A stretch of DNA of 64,000 nucleotides from Polytrichum commune (taxonomy: Eukaryota; Streptophyta; Polytrichopsida; Polytrichales; Polytrichaceae). The position numbers and the translations under genes are program-made. Each line of letters begins with the position of its first letter. Position 1 is the stretch's first letter. The notes beneath the pieces are model-generated. The model had not been told where the DNA came from. It made no database searches and saw only the letters and a program-made list of their open reading frames with translations. Positions 38,925 through 49,690 of the stretch are shown here, one piece after another. The DNA is taken from contig OX485806.1 in NCBI GenBank assembly GCA_950295325.1, positions 2,852,001 through 2,916,000 of the forward strand, read 5' to 3'.

Positions 38925-39375
38925 AGAGTTGTTTGTAAAGTAAAGTAGATGAAACCATACATTTCGTCCCAAACCCGGAGTTTATGAGAAATCAACACAA
39001 AGTCACCCAAGTTTCCATAACTCATAAATAAATACACACAAAGAGTGGTGTCGGACTATTAAAAACCAACTTTCGAGGTTGTCCTACTAGGATTGGTGGG
39101 CCACGCTAACCTTGCATAGGCCAATCCGGGATTTAGGACAACATGCCCCATTTACACACTTTATTCTAGATCCTAAAATCCTCTCAAAGTTTGACAAGTG
39201 GAAAGAGGAAGTCCCAAAAGTTTCACCCAACTTGCAAAATAAGCTCCAATACACGACAAGTTAACAAGCTCTTACTAGAAAGTTTTCTCAAAGAAGGATC
39301 AAACCCCATGGTTTTTGTTCCTCTTTGAGGGATTTCACGGATACCTCTAATATCGCCAAAAGTCGTGTAGTCGGT
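38925..39375 (+). repeat. Dispersed repeat copy 2
   Basis: This intronic segment of the USP relative matches 2085-2404 plus 2765-2860 in the same orientation, without the MITE that splits copy 1. It includes TTGTCCTACTAGGAT and AGATCCTAAAAT. It serves as the uninterrupted reference for the family. Confidence 0.55.
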
Positions 39376-39867
39376 AATGGAATTAGACAGGATATGAGAG
39401 TAATTTGTTACAAGTTGGGGAGGCTTTGAAAGCCTTCGCTTCAAAGCCAGTACGCACTGGACACGAATTCAGGGCTTTGAAGGGCATTACCACAGTACTT
39501 GCTTTCACTAATATTACGAATTAGAGATGTGGAATTATCATTGTAAAGCTATCAGTATTTCAATGCATCCGGTTCCTGGTTTTGGTTGGGTTATTGAAAA
39601 AGCAGATGCCAGGGCCTCTCCAGCGAAGTCCAGCGTCTGGTGAGATGGCCATTTACAAGGCCAACTCTCTCATCCTTCGGGAGGTATGTCTCGCAGTCCA
39701 ACACTTAAGCACATGTGGTGGGGGAATTCAAGCAACTCTGTGAAGATGAGGATTAATACACTAGTATATTCTCCATTGTTCAGGTTGAATATGTGCGTAA
39801 GTTTTTAATACACAACTTTGTGGCACTTTGCACTAGAGCTTGAGGGCCGTGACTGTTGGAATCTAAG

Positions 39868-40247
39868 AGCCGGTGTTCACATGGAGTCAACAAGTCCTAA
39901 AGTACCACTCATGTCAACAAGTCCCAATATGGAGGCGAAGTCCTGATTGTTGAGCCCCAAGAGTCCATTAAAAGTATAGTTTTATATGCAAAAAAACCTC
40001 TTGGGATTCGTGTTGCAAGTTGGGTCTAGTTTTTTCTTTAACTCAACTTTCAACACAAGTCCCGAGCCTCACCTCCAAAAAGTGATGCCATGTAGGCATT
40101 CATGTCATACTTGGGACTTGGGACCCGGGACCCCATGTGAAGAAGTAAGTCCCAACTTTCATGCTTTCAACGGTTGAGATTGCATGGATTGACCTCAAGT
40201 GAACCGGGACTTTGGACTTGGGACCCTATGTGAACTAGTCCTATAAT
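39868..40247. mobile_element. Possible MITE in a USP intron
   Basis: GTGTTCACATGGAGTC near the left end and the inverted right end AGTTCACATAGGGTC form weak terminal inverted repeats. The interior repeats variants of CAAGTCC and GGACTTGGGAC. The target duplication is unclear, so the call is tentative. Confidence 0.3.
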
Positions 40248-40978
40248 CTCTTATTGGTGGAAAATATCGAGACCGCCCCACTTCACTTCACACTAGAGCT
40301 GAGGTCCTAAGTGAACAAAAGCATATGAATGGAGGAATATCCTGGAAGGAGTCCTACATCGTATGCAACGGACAATGCTGCTTCATGGCCTACTCAATTT
40401 TGTCAAGTCCACCTCAAAGACTTTCATGCCTAAGTAGTGTATTAACCCAACACATGATTCTTTCGTATACATGTTTATGATTATATGATTTATGCACACA
40501 GGCGGGTGTGAAAGTTGAGGAAGCTGCAAAGGAGGGGCTCTACGGCCTCGAAGTTTGGCCAGCCATTGTGTGGCATCCCGAGTGGGCTCTCACTATCTCT
40601 GGTGTAAGGAAGAAGATGCTGAATGGGAATAATATGAAGGCTAGCTCCATCACACAGAAATCTGCACTTGTCATTAAAGGACAACAGATCACATTCAATG
40701 GCTTGCACCTGGATGGCACCCTCCTTGTGCGTGCTGTCCGTGGAGCACAGGTGAGAATCACAGACAATCAAATGCCTCTTTACATCAAACATCCGATTTT
40801 CAGTGTGGCATTAACATTTCAGTGTGAGCTGTGTTAATTAGAGTGGTCTTTTGTGATTTGTCATGTGGCACTTAATGTCATGTGACATTCTCTCCAGTTC
40901 AGTGGCCACCCGCTGCTTGCAAGATGATGAATCGTGTGAGCCACACTAATTTTGATGTTGAGGGTGGGTTTCTGCCCC

Positions 40979-41314
40979 GGGCTAGATCACATCTTCATTC
41001 GGCTGGGCCCCGCCCCTCCCACGCCTCGTTCACTGTCTAGTCTTCGTGCCCGCACATGCGTGGGGGACTCCTCCTTGTTGGGAACCAATGTGACGATACC
41101 TGGTCAAAATTACAAACATTCAAGTTGACATCATTTTCATTATTCCCGAGTTGATTGATGGAGTTCCTTCGCATGCCGAAGGAGCTTCATGGCTTACGTG
41201 GCCGGATATTGTCACATTGGTTCCCAACGAGGAAGAGTTCCCATGCAGGACGACCAGGCAGTGAACGAGGCGTGGGAGGGGTGGGGCCCAATGGAACGAA
41301 GATGCGATCTAGCC
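40979..41314. repeat. Fold-back element, 115-125 bp arms
   Basis: The left arm 40979-41102 and the inverted right arm 41201-41314 share GGGCTAGATC, CCTCCCACGCCTCGTTCACT and GTTGGGAACCAATGTGAC, separated by about 100 bp. It lies in the last intron of the USP relative. The arms are GC-rich compared with the intron. No target duplication was found. Confidence 0.75.
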
Positions 41315-42366
41315 CCCCACCATACTCTGGTGGGAATAAGGACAAATATAGATGAAATCTGGTGGGGTAGGGTTCGCATGTGCCAAGCAGTCAGTGTTAT
41401 CTTATATGTTTCGTGGTCGCATGGAAGTCTAGTGGCCTAGCATGGCCACGGCCCTTCACATTCTAAATGGGAACCATGATGTGATTGTTTGGTTGCTTTT
41501 GTTATCTTCATGAGAATACATCCAACACATTGATATCTAGAAACTGGTGAATGGATGACGGACATGGAAACCCACCCTAAGTGTAATAATGCCCCCTTCC
41601 CACCTGACTTTAGCTAAGACTAAAAGTTGGTTCTAACAAACCCGGCCTTCACACCATCGACATTACCTAGTGCCGAGCCTAGTTGGCAAATGATGTGGCA
41701 TGGCTTAAAAGTGGAGGTTTTAAGCTTCAAGCACCAATCCTCCCTCCCATCGGTACCTAAACATGAGGCAAGAATATAGGACCCTCAAAAGTGTCGCCTC
41801 CCGCCCTTGTGATTGGTTGTTATTTGGTCTTAGCTATGAGGGCACGAGGAGCTTCATTAACAAAAACCGATGGTAAGATAGGTGAGTAGTAAGGCATTTG
41901 GGGATGGGACAAAAACTACCCAACATTCATTACTTGGTAGATAAAACCATGAACACGTGTGAAAGCTACTTAACTAAAACCTACTCGAAGATCTCGGAAG
42001 CAAGTTCTTGTAGGTGCATTGGGACAGCCGGATGCCTCCGCTATAACCAAGGGAGCTTTACCCGGTTTTTAGGAAATACTTTGGTTATTTGGTAAAGTCA
42101 GGTGGGAAGGAGGCATAATCTTGATTCATTTCATGGTGTTTTTTTTTCTGCCTTTTCTCAAAAGACGTTGTTGAATGCAGGTAAGCCTCCACAATCTGCG
42201 TGTTCAAAATAAGGGGTGGAGGTTGGTTCTTGCTGATGGAAGCAGACACCCTCTTCCGGAGACCGAAAGGATGCGTGGATTCCGGATATTGAGATTGGAG
42301 CAATACCTGTTGCAGTTTGATGAGGTCGGCCCGAGTTGTGTAAAAAATGTTGCTATTAGTAAGTAG

Positions 42367-43790
42367 ATTTAGATGCATTCATAGACTTTAAACCTTCACG
42401 ATCCTGAAGACCTAGAATTAGCGTGGGTTCTAGAAAATTACTGTGATTAGCGTGGATTAGGAGTGATTAGTGTAGCATTGGATTTTAGCATCATGTGGGT
42501 GTGGGTCTATTCTTGGGAGCTGTTGTTAAACATTATTCAAGACTCGTAGTGTTGTGGGTTTGAGGTTTGAGGTTTGAGTTTTCATATAATCTTTACCGTA
42601 ACACATAAGGTATTGAGGTCTTAAAGTGAAACCTTCCCTTCTGGTGACACTTATTTTTAATCCTTGAGCCTTCAACAAGTGAGTGCAATGGTGCCATCAA
42701 GTAAGTCATTGTTAAAAAATAATTAATCATATATGGCGTTAGGTATAAAATAGCACCACTTCGGCCATTCATAATAGCAATGTAAGAAGGGTGCAAGGAT
42801 GTTTTTAGAAGAGCATCAACTTTGACCAATCACAGTGGCTATTTGGGGATCTATCTGCTCAACGAAGCGGTGTAAGTGATTCACAAAAGGGGGACAACAC
42901 CTTCATTTAATAAGACATCCTCACATGCAATAAAGTTGATTTGGTGGTGAGTTTTAGTTAGCAATCCAACATCAACGGATCCCTGAGTTGAGAGTAAAAG
43001 GCTCTTCCCTTAAGATGACTTTGAAAATTTTTGTGGGTTAATTTTTCTTAGACTTTGTATAGATTTGCTAGTCTATGGAATTCCAAGCTACTTAACCTTC
43101 TTGAAATAGATTTTTTTTCTTCTTAAAGTGTTGCTCTAAGGCCTCAGTTTCTTACTTTACTACAATACTAAATTCTAGCAAATTTCGAATATGATCTTGA
43201 TTACAAGAACCTCAAGAGTCTATCCAAGAAAATTACTCATGCAACTACCGACATTCATAATATAACTTAACAATATCAATGTGGTTAGAATCATCAACCG
43301 CAAACACTCTAACATACAATTTCAATGGAAACATCTCATAATTCTTCCAAACAAATTAACCCAACACAACTACTTAACAATTTAGTGACATGGACAACTA
43401 ATTTTCTCCTCCCTGAATACTCTTCTAATCCCAAGTCATATTTGTATCCTTCATTCCTAAGCATTCCTTAGAACAATGGTTCCTCTTTGATGAGACCTTC
43501 TACCTTATCCTAATCCTTTCCTATTTACTCGATATTTCTACTGTTAACTTGAAAAAATTAGAAGAACATTTTTATCGCTAACACTTCTTTCAACAAAGTC
43601 ATGTATCTAAGCTTGATTGGTTTCTAAGGATAATAACTTTGTAGTTTTTGTGTATAAGTTAGTACCAAGAGAAGCCGTGCTGGATTGACCTATAGTACCC
43701 AACACATGGTCGGTGAAGATTGGTACCAATCTATGAAGAAGGTGTTGGTGCTTGAGGTTGTTGTATTTCAACTACAACATAGAGAGGCAT
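42367..43790. other. Intergenic AT-rich stretch
   Basis: No gene recognised. Short antisense ORFs (42085-42378 and 42593-42829) lack motifs. TTTGAGGTTTGAGGTTTGAG at 42555-42580 is a minor microsatellite. Confidence 0.4.
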
Positions 43791-43797
43791 TTTCACC

Positions 43798-45496
43798 TTG
43801 TCACAGGCTTTCAACAATCGAGTCCCTCCCCATCCCTCAGTGACATTTTTGTGTGCCACTGAATGCAAATGTCCACTTAATTTCCAAGTACATGAAGATA
43901 GTGCGTCGCAATCCAATAGCACAGATGACAAATACAAAAAACAAAAAGAGAGCGCTAGACTCATGAACAGTTATTATGTGGTTGGAGTCATTGCCATTCC
44001 ATACCTAGGGTTGGAGTGTTAATCAACATCATCTTCAAGGATGACATCACATGTTATGTCACAATTGGCGACATTCCGCATTTCACATGTCCAAACTTCA
44101 CGAACATGTCATATTAGTCTTTGGGAATAAAAAGGGAAATAGGTGTACTACAAACATCTTTATTTTGTGTTTAGATTTATGTGTAAGATGAATTACGACA
44201 ATGATAAGTATGTTTACATTCCAACATTTACTTACAACGAGGTTATGCGGCTACATGAACTTGCACTTGGATATTGCAAATCGTATGGTTTTGCAATTTG
44301 GAAAGAGTGGTGGGGAATGAACCGCCTTCATCTTACATCCCCAATAAATCCAGCATCAACTGTAAGATACAGCTTCAGTCATTTTTCTGATCACCGCATT
44401 CAGTTTCAATTTAATCCTTCCGGTAGTTCAAAGTGTAGACCCACCTAACTATTATACTCACGCAGTTGTGTTCATTACTTTGTAAATTAATATTGTTCTT
44501 TATGTCTGGTACATTGTAGACCATGAGGTTCGGTATTACATTGGCGGTCAGGAGCGTGCCGGGGTCACCTCCATCGAAGTTTTCATTTCACCATGTCCCT
44601 GAATTGGATCCTTATGGGGTGGATGTTGAATGGGATGATATTCTCCAGAACTTGGTCTCTCGTGAGGACCAGCTAACTTATGCATCCACACCATGGCGAG
44701 GGCCTCGTGAAAAATCCGTGCTTCTCATGCAAATGCTAATTGAAGCATGTAGCTCCCCATGGGATATTATTCTAGATTGCACGGCAACGACCGGCATGTC
44801 TTTGTAATCTTCCCTTTCAGTTTGTTAATCGTTTATATTGTTTTGGTCTACATAATTCATAATGGTTTTTGTACTAAGTTTTTCCAACTTCTTTATTTGC
44901 AGGATCTTCCATTCATGCATGCCGCAATGTGCACCGTCACATTGCGGCATTAGAGGCTGATGTTGATATCTTTGAGGCCTTACTTGCTCCATTGATTGTC
45001 TCTAGAGCAGCCTCTGAAGTCACTCTTGAAGACCGTGTCACCAGTTTAGAGGATCCTGAGGGTGAAGATATCCCCGTAGAGAGGATTGTGAAGAGATCTC
45101 GCTTTACTAAGTGAGTAAGGTCCACAAATTCTCTTACCAGTGTTATGTTTTTTGCTGTCATTTCTTCTAAAGTTGAGTTATGAACATGGTACCATTGGCA
45201 TTTGCAGATGCGATGAATTGAGCTATCCTATTCACCGGCCTTTTTTTTGTGACCCTAAATTCTATCCCAGCCCTCCAAAGTCTTGGCAACTTCCTACATA
45301 TGCAAATGATATTGCTAATCAACTAGCTGGAGGTTCTTATTAGACTTTTACATCTAAATATCGTCCGGGAAGAGTTTTAGAGTTTTTGGATATAGAAGCT
45401 TTAGAATCTGATGGTCAGGCCTCCTCTGATGCTGATATTGGTGATCCTACAATGTCTTCATCATCAGGTGATCACAGTGATTCGGATATGATGTAA
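43798..45496 (+). pseudogene. SWIM-type zinc finger plus methylase-like protein, broken
   Basis: The first part, about 44000-44290, resembles a SWIM zinc finger (ITCYVTIGDIPHFTC, then KHLYFVFRFMCKMNYD), but the expected Trp before VYYKHL is a TAG and a Cys appears as Tyr. Next comes VDPPNYYTHAVVF (44436-44475), where permuted N6/N4 DNA methylases have DPPY. Then VRYYIGG, EWDDILQNL, and PREKSVLLMQMLIEACSSPW followed by DIILDCTATTG, spliced to SSIHACRNVHRHIAALEAD, a class I methyltransferase motif I and II region. The splice uses 44793/44903 with a GC-AG intron. The final exon starts at 45208 and has an in-frame TAG at 45341 before its true end at 45496. At least one frame change near 44575 is also needed. 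I infer a decayed member of a plant multi-domain family; the target is unknown. Confidence 0.5.
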
Positions 45497-46094
45497 TAGC
45501 TTCATGTGAATGTCTGTGTACTATCTAATATACCGTTTTTTCTTCCGTTGGTTTTTCAGTTTGTGCACTCATTCCGCATGGAATTCATTGTATGTGTATC
45601 ACTTTCGGAGTTTTTGGGATTGCATATATGAAATTGCATATTTAAGTTAACTTTTGATTTCGTTTTTTTTTATATTGTTCAAAATATTTTCTAACACCAC
45701 TTGGTTACTTGTTAATGTTTGAGTTTACGATTAATTGGATTGTTCATCACTTAATTCCATAATCGGCCTATTAGTTCATACCCTTCTCTTTTAAATTTAA
45801 GGGTTTCCACTATTATTCTATTATCGTTTTCATACACTTTTTTAATGATTGCTTGCGATTTTAGGCGAATGCTGGTTTGAATAAATGACCCTAAACCATT
45901 ACTGTCACCATAAGTAGGGAATCTAGTAGTGACAACCTCATTGTTGATTGATTTTTGGTTTGATTGATTGGTATTTGGATTTATAAAGTGTGGTGTGGTT
46001 TTAATATTCCAATTGTCTTGTTGAATGCATCTTGTCGTTGTTCTCAAATAACACTACACTTTTGTGGTCGTCAACTAGTAGACAATCTAAAGAC

Positions 46095-46420
46095 AAGTAG
46101 CCAAACCAAATACACCTAACATTTTGATTTCTCAAGCATATCCTACCCACAAGAAAGAGGCCTCGGATCCGAGGCCTCTTTCCAAACCTCCTCCTCATGC
46201 TAGAACATACAAGAAATGGCCAAATGCAAAAACAAGTAGCCAACTCAAATATACATAACATTTTGATTTCTCAAGCATATCCTACCCACGAAAAAGAGGC
46301 CTCGGATCCGAGGCCTCTTTCCAAACCTCCTCCTCATGCTAGAACATACAAAAAATGGCCAAATGCAAAGACAAGTAGCTAACTCAAATATACATAACAT
46401 TTTGATTTTCAAGCATAAAA
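46095..46420. repeat. 139-bp tandem repeat carrying a 28-30 bp palindrome
   Basis: Segments such as TTTTGATTTCTCAAGCATAT and CCTCCTCCTCATGCTAGAAC recur at 139-bp spacing, with a third partial copy to about 46420. Each full copy contains a perfect 28-bp palindrome (46154-46181 and 46293-46320) whose half is AAAGAGGCCTCGGA. No coding role is visible. Confidence 0.85.
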
Positions 46421-46589
46421 CACTATATTCGTTAAATTGAGACTTTTTGGGCATTTTGAGACATTCACAGAAATAAGAACAAGGATAAATGGAACACATA
46501 TTGGTGAAAGTTGTAAGATGCGAACACTTTGAAGCGGGTGTTTGGACCAAGAACCCCATTAATAACTCATATTTGTGATGGTATAGGGT

Positions 46590-46895
46590 GGGCAATCGAA
46601 ACCTTAGACCAAATTGAAGGGGACATCTTAAAACATTCATATTAATGCACACAAAATATGAGAGCTTGTATGAATATGGTTTAGGTAGGGCAATCCAAAC
46701 GATAGATCTTATTGAAGGGAAAATCTTAAAACATTCCTATTAATGCACACAAAATATGAGAGCTTGTATGAATATGGTTTAGGTAGGGCACTCCAAACCA
46801 TAGATCTTATTGAAGGGGAAATCTTAAAACATTCGTATTAATGCACACAATAAGGCACTCCAAACCTTAGACCATATTGAAGGCAAAATCATGTG
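46590..46895. repeat. 98-bp tandem repeat, about three copies
   Basis: AAAACATTC starts at 46630, 46728 and 46826, with matching ATTAATGCACACAA, GCACTCCAAACC-like and ATTGAAGG blocks between, giving an exact 98-bp period. It lies downstream of the minus-strand multi-domain gene. Confidence 0.85.
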
Positions 46896-47034
46896 ACACT
46901 TATATTATTGCAAAAAAAAAAAACATACAAAGTATGGCATGTAAAATGCATAGCATGCTAACACCACACATCCATTGGATAGTGCGACCCAAAATCATAT
47001 TGCCTATGGTCCAAAACCCTACGCCTACTATGGC

Positions 47035-47352
47035 CTATCTAGCCTCGGAGACTGCCTCTATCTCTTTTGTTTTTTTTTCTTTTGCCTCTTTTGCTTTTGC
47101 CTCTTTTTCTTTTGCTGCGGCTTCTTTTGCTCGCATTGCTTCAACATTCCTGAAAATCTCCGCCCCGCGACTATAGCCATTCTTGGGGTGACTGCCATCA
47201 ATAACACATTTTGGATTCCGTCGGCCGCCCGAATTATACGACGAAGAATTCGAATACGATGAAGTGGACTGTCTTGCATTTCTGGTCATGGAGTAGAAAC
47301 ACTCCAACTCGACGGACATACTAGCCCGCATAGGTTTACGGGTGGGAGCAAC
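47035..47352 (-). CDS. Exon 6: C-terminal exon with charged coiled tail
   Basis: The acceptor GCGTTGCAG is followed by VAPTRKPMRASMSVELE and a Ser/Asn-rich segment. NPKCVIDGSHPKNGYSRG follows, then an Ala/Lys/Glu coiled coil (MRAKEAAAKEKEAKAKEAKE), and a TAG stop at 47035. It joins exon 5 in phase 0. The function is unknown. Confidence 0.45.
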   Translation of the reverse strand, partial: VAPTRKPMRASMSVELECFYSMTRNARQSTSSYSNSSSYNSGGRRNPKCVIDGSHPKNGYSRGAEIFRNVEAMRAKEAAAKEKEAKAKEAKEKKTKEIEAVSEAR

Positions 47353-47488
47353 CTGCAACGCGTGAATGCAAGAACACACGTGTTAGTTTAGGGAGGAAGA
47401 CCCAAACGTGTCACACGTTCATTTTTTAAGTGCGGGATGATTGTAATGCGCGGTTAACCATTTTTTTTGGGGGGGGGGGGGGGTTCAC

Positions 47489-47845
47489 CTTGTCACCGGG
47501 GGCGTTCCCGTCGGAGTTGGCGAGGAGGGGCAATGCGTCTCGCAAAGGAATAGGAAGGGTTCCACTCTTCGTTGGCCGAGCGTCCATCCGCAGCCGCCGT
47601 TGAGGTGTACTACTGCCGCCGGGCCGAGAGGGGGATGTCCGGACGCATTTGCGATTTATGCCCTTGAGCGGCGACGGGGACGCACATCGCCGGAAGATTT
47701 GCTTGGGTGGGGGGCTATCGACGACGCCGGCGTCAAGAGACTCCTTGGAGTAGTCAATGGTTGACGCGGCGTCGTAAACGGTCTCGTAGAAGAAGCTCCC
47801 CAAGTCTGACTCGCTGACGATGTCAATCAAGGGCTCCAAACGCTG
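47489..47845 (-). CDS. Exon 5 of the multi-domain gene
   Basis: Bounded by the acceptor TGCGCCAG and the donor GACAAG|GTGAAC; 357 nt, phase 0 at both ends. It encodes an acidic stretch (LEPLIDIVSESDLGSFFYETV) and then a basic Ser/Pro-rich region (ASPSPLKGINRKC, RTSPSRPGG). No domain recognised. A run of 15-16 G on the plus strand just beyond the donor lies in the next intron. Confidence 0.45.
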
Positions 47846-47944
47846 GCGCAAAAAAGGAAACGAAACAAAACCCAAGGGAGGAGGGTTTGATAGAGCGCGT
47901 GAAAATCAAGATACATATGAAGCATATATTACACAAAATGAACG

Positions 47945-48000
47945 AGCGCGCGCGCACGCACACACACACACACACACACATACACATACAAACACACGTA
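47945..48000. repeat. CA/GC microsatellite
   Basis: Alternating GCGCGCGCGCAC, then (CA)n to about 47982, then TACACATACA, located between exons 4 and 5. Alternating purine-pyrimidine runs of this kind can adopt Z-DNA. Confidence 0.9.
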
Positions 48001-48005
48001 GTGTC

Positions 48006-48817
48006 TCAAATGAGCTTGTTAAATTTTGCGTGAGATAACAACTCTCTGTACAAATGGTCTCGTGGATCCAAGTATCTCTCGCCTATGGGATTATTCATAA
48101 CAAAATTGTTTACGGGCAGTCCGCTTCCGCAGAGCGCCTGGAGGTATTTACCAAGGTCTAACAAAAATCGGTCCCGGACCTTCTCGACCGTCCACGTAGG
48201 GCAAACTATGAGGTTGGCCGTCGGGTTCAACATGTTCTTTGTGGCGTTGTCGTCCACCATGAGCGTGTTCTCGCGGGTGGGGCGGACGTCGTAGGGGACG
48301 CCTATCAAGGACGGACGCTGGTCCCAAAAATGGGCTTCAAGACCTTGAGATATTGGGGGGAAACGGGGTTGTTTGGTTTTTTGACGACTTTGCCGTCCTG
48401 TGTGTACAATATTCTACAAGCTTCCTGTGCTAGGACCATGCAGGGGGGCTCGATGCCCTTGAAGATGAACTCCACGACGGCATTGGTGTTCTCGGCCTTC
48501 ATGGAGCTCCACACGACCACCCACCATCATTGTTGGGTGATCTGGAGGAAGGTCCGAAGCCACGGGCGGAGGTGAACTAGCTTGCTCTTTATGAACGTGG
48601 GCGGCCCGTCGTAATTCGCGTCCTCGGGCTTGCAAAAGGGCACCGTGGGGGTCCTAGGGCAATGAACGCATTGGACGAGGACCCCGTTCAGGTCTAACAC
48701 CAGGAATCGTTTCTTTGGCCGTGGGGGCGGGGCGGGTAAAATCGGGGGCGCCGCCGCGCTGCCCTCTCCGCTCCTTGGAGAAGAGCGTCGGGGAGCCGCT
48801 ACGCTATGCTCCGAGCC
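48006..48817 (-). pseudogene. Exon 4: FCP1/NIF-like HAD phosphatase domain, broken
   Basis: After an Ala/Pro-rich lead (GSEHSVAAPRR...), KKRFLVLDLNGVLVQ is HAD motif I. FCP1-type phosphatases have DxDGT; the second Asp is Asn here, as in several plant FCP1-like proteins, which suggests weak or no catalysis. LVHLRPWLRTFL and VVWSSMKAENTNAVVEFIF follow (motif II region), then NTLMVDDNATKNMLNP (motif IV). A TGA at 48529-48527 separates FLQITQQ from WWVVVWSS, and one base is gained or lost near 48335, where VLKPIFG should continue as AHFWDQRPSL. Both lesions argue for a dead copy. Confidence 0.65.
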
Positions 48818-49295
48818 CTGCGGATACGATCGAGAGAAAACAGTGGGCGACTTATGTCATGCTATGTCCAAACGAAGCATTAAAAAAACGAGTGTTCTCG
48901 GTGCAAACACAAAACCATTTGATTCATTTTGGAGGGGGTGCAACAAGGGATACAAGAGAGGCAAGAGCATACAACATACATTCAAACACAGGATACAAGT
49001 ATATAGGAGTAAAAAATGGCGATTATATTGTATACAATGCTCTATGTACATCTTGATTGGGGGGAGCCGCGTTGAACGATGCGTTCAAACTAGCCTACTT
49101 CTACATCTAGCAAAAATTGAAGAGACGGGCCGCCGTGATGAAGACTTCGTCGCAAGCCGGGGGGTATGTGGACGAACGAATGGTCGGGGGGATGTGGCGA
49201 AGGGCGCGAGTGCCGGGGGGGGGGGGGGGCGACGTGTGCGTGAGTTTAGGGTAGCTAGGGGACACGACCAAGGCAAGAAGACAAAGACCCATGGA

Positions 49296-49317
49296 GTTTG
49301 GGTCGACCGACCCAAAC
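49296..49317. repeat. 22-bp palindrome, intron 3 copy
   Basis: Arms GTTTGGGTCG and CGACCCAAAC around AC. It begins about 20 nt downstream of the exon 3 donor (49338) on the transcribed strand. The arms are perfect. Confidence 0.9.
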
Positions 49318-49599
49318 TGAGTGGGGTCAGTGCATTACCTCGCCTTGGTCGCGCCTTGACGACGTGGATGCCGTCACCGCGTGCGCTGCCCCACCTCTGT
49401 CACCACCGCCTCTGACGACGACTTCAGCCTCAACCTGCTCATGCAAAGGCTGACTGTTAGGCCTTTGTCCCAACCCAACCTCCGCATGCGCATCATGCAT
49501 TGGTTCATCGACTGGGTTAGGAGTAGAGGTATCACCAGGCCCTTGCGGGCCTTCAACATCTAACATGGGCTCGTCCACCGGGGTCTGATTGGGGACAAG

Positions 49600-49690
49600 G
49601 TTTGGGTCGGCCGACCCAAACCCTGCTGCTTGGCGAGCGTCGCTCTGGGACGCTGCAACGTCGGCACTGTTTGGGTCGGACGACCCAAAC
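49600..49690. repeat. Two exonic copies of the 22-bp palindrome
   Basis: Copies at 49600-49621 (centre GC, fully palindromic) and 49669-49690 (centre GA) lie inside exon 3. Both are read in the same register as F-G-S-x-D-P-N (FGSADPN and FGSSDPN). They are separated by Ala/Gln-rich coding sequence. Confidence 0.9.

Larger units (their letters stand above)
31395..42366 (+). pseudogene. USP: UDP-sugar pyrophosphorylase relative, decaying
   Basis: Exon-sized blocks match plant UDP-sugar pyrophosphorylase in order: 31395-31499 (LLKEGQNHLFENWP), 32770-32892 (YPGGLVAYL), 33480-33623 ([10 protein letters not shown]), 33811-33898 (STTGTCFLELYI), 34565-34701 (PFVIMTSEGTH), 35110-35187, 35448-35534, about 36434-36554, about 36996-37140 (SPFPNVLDQ), about 37399-37490, about 37736-37853 (RLESRMQDY), 38820-38879 (TWLTYAPV), 39606-39683 (SGEMAIYKANSLIL), 40502-40750 and 42181-42366 (MRGFRILRLEQ). 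Most have clean GT-AG borders and compatible phase. USP makes UDP-sugars from sugar-1-phosphates and UTP in the cytosol. Damage: the nucleotide-binding loop reads [11 protein letters not shown] where the family has GGLGERLGYNG; exon 7 hits TGA at 35532; and the block carrying the QDTNGL motif was not found. The first exon was not found either. An alternative is a fast-evolving paralog or mis-assembled copy. Confidence 0.7.

Noticed and set aside
48843-49415. 190-codon plus-strand frame
   Set aside because: It lies across intron 3 and exon 3 antisense, is GC-driven and has no motifs.
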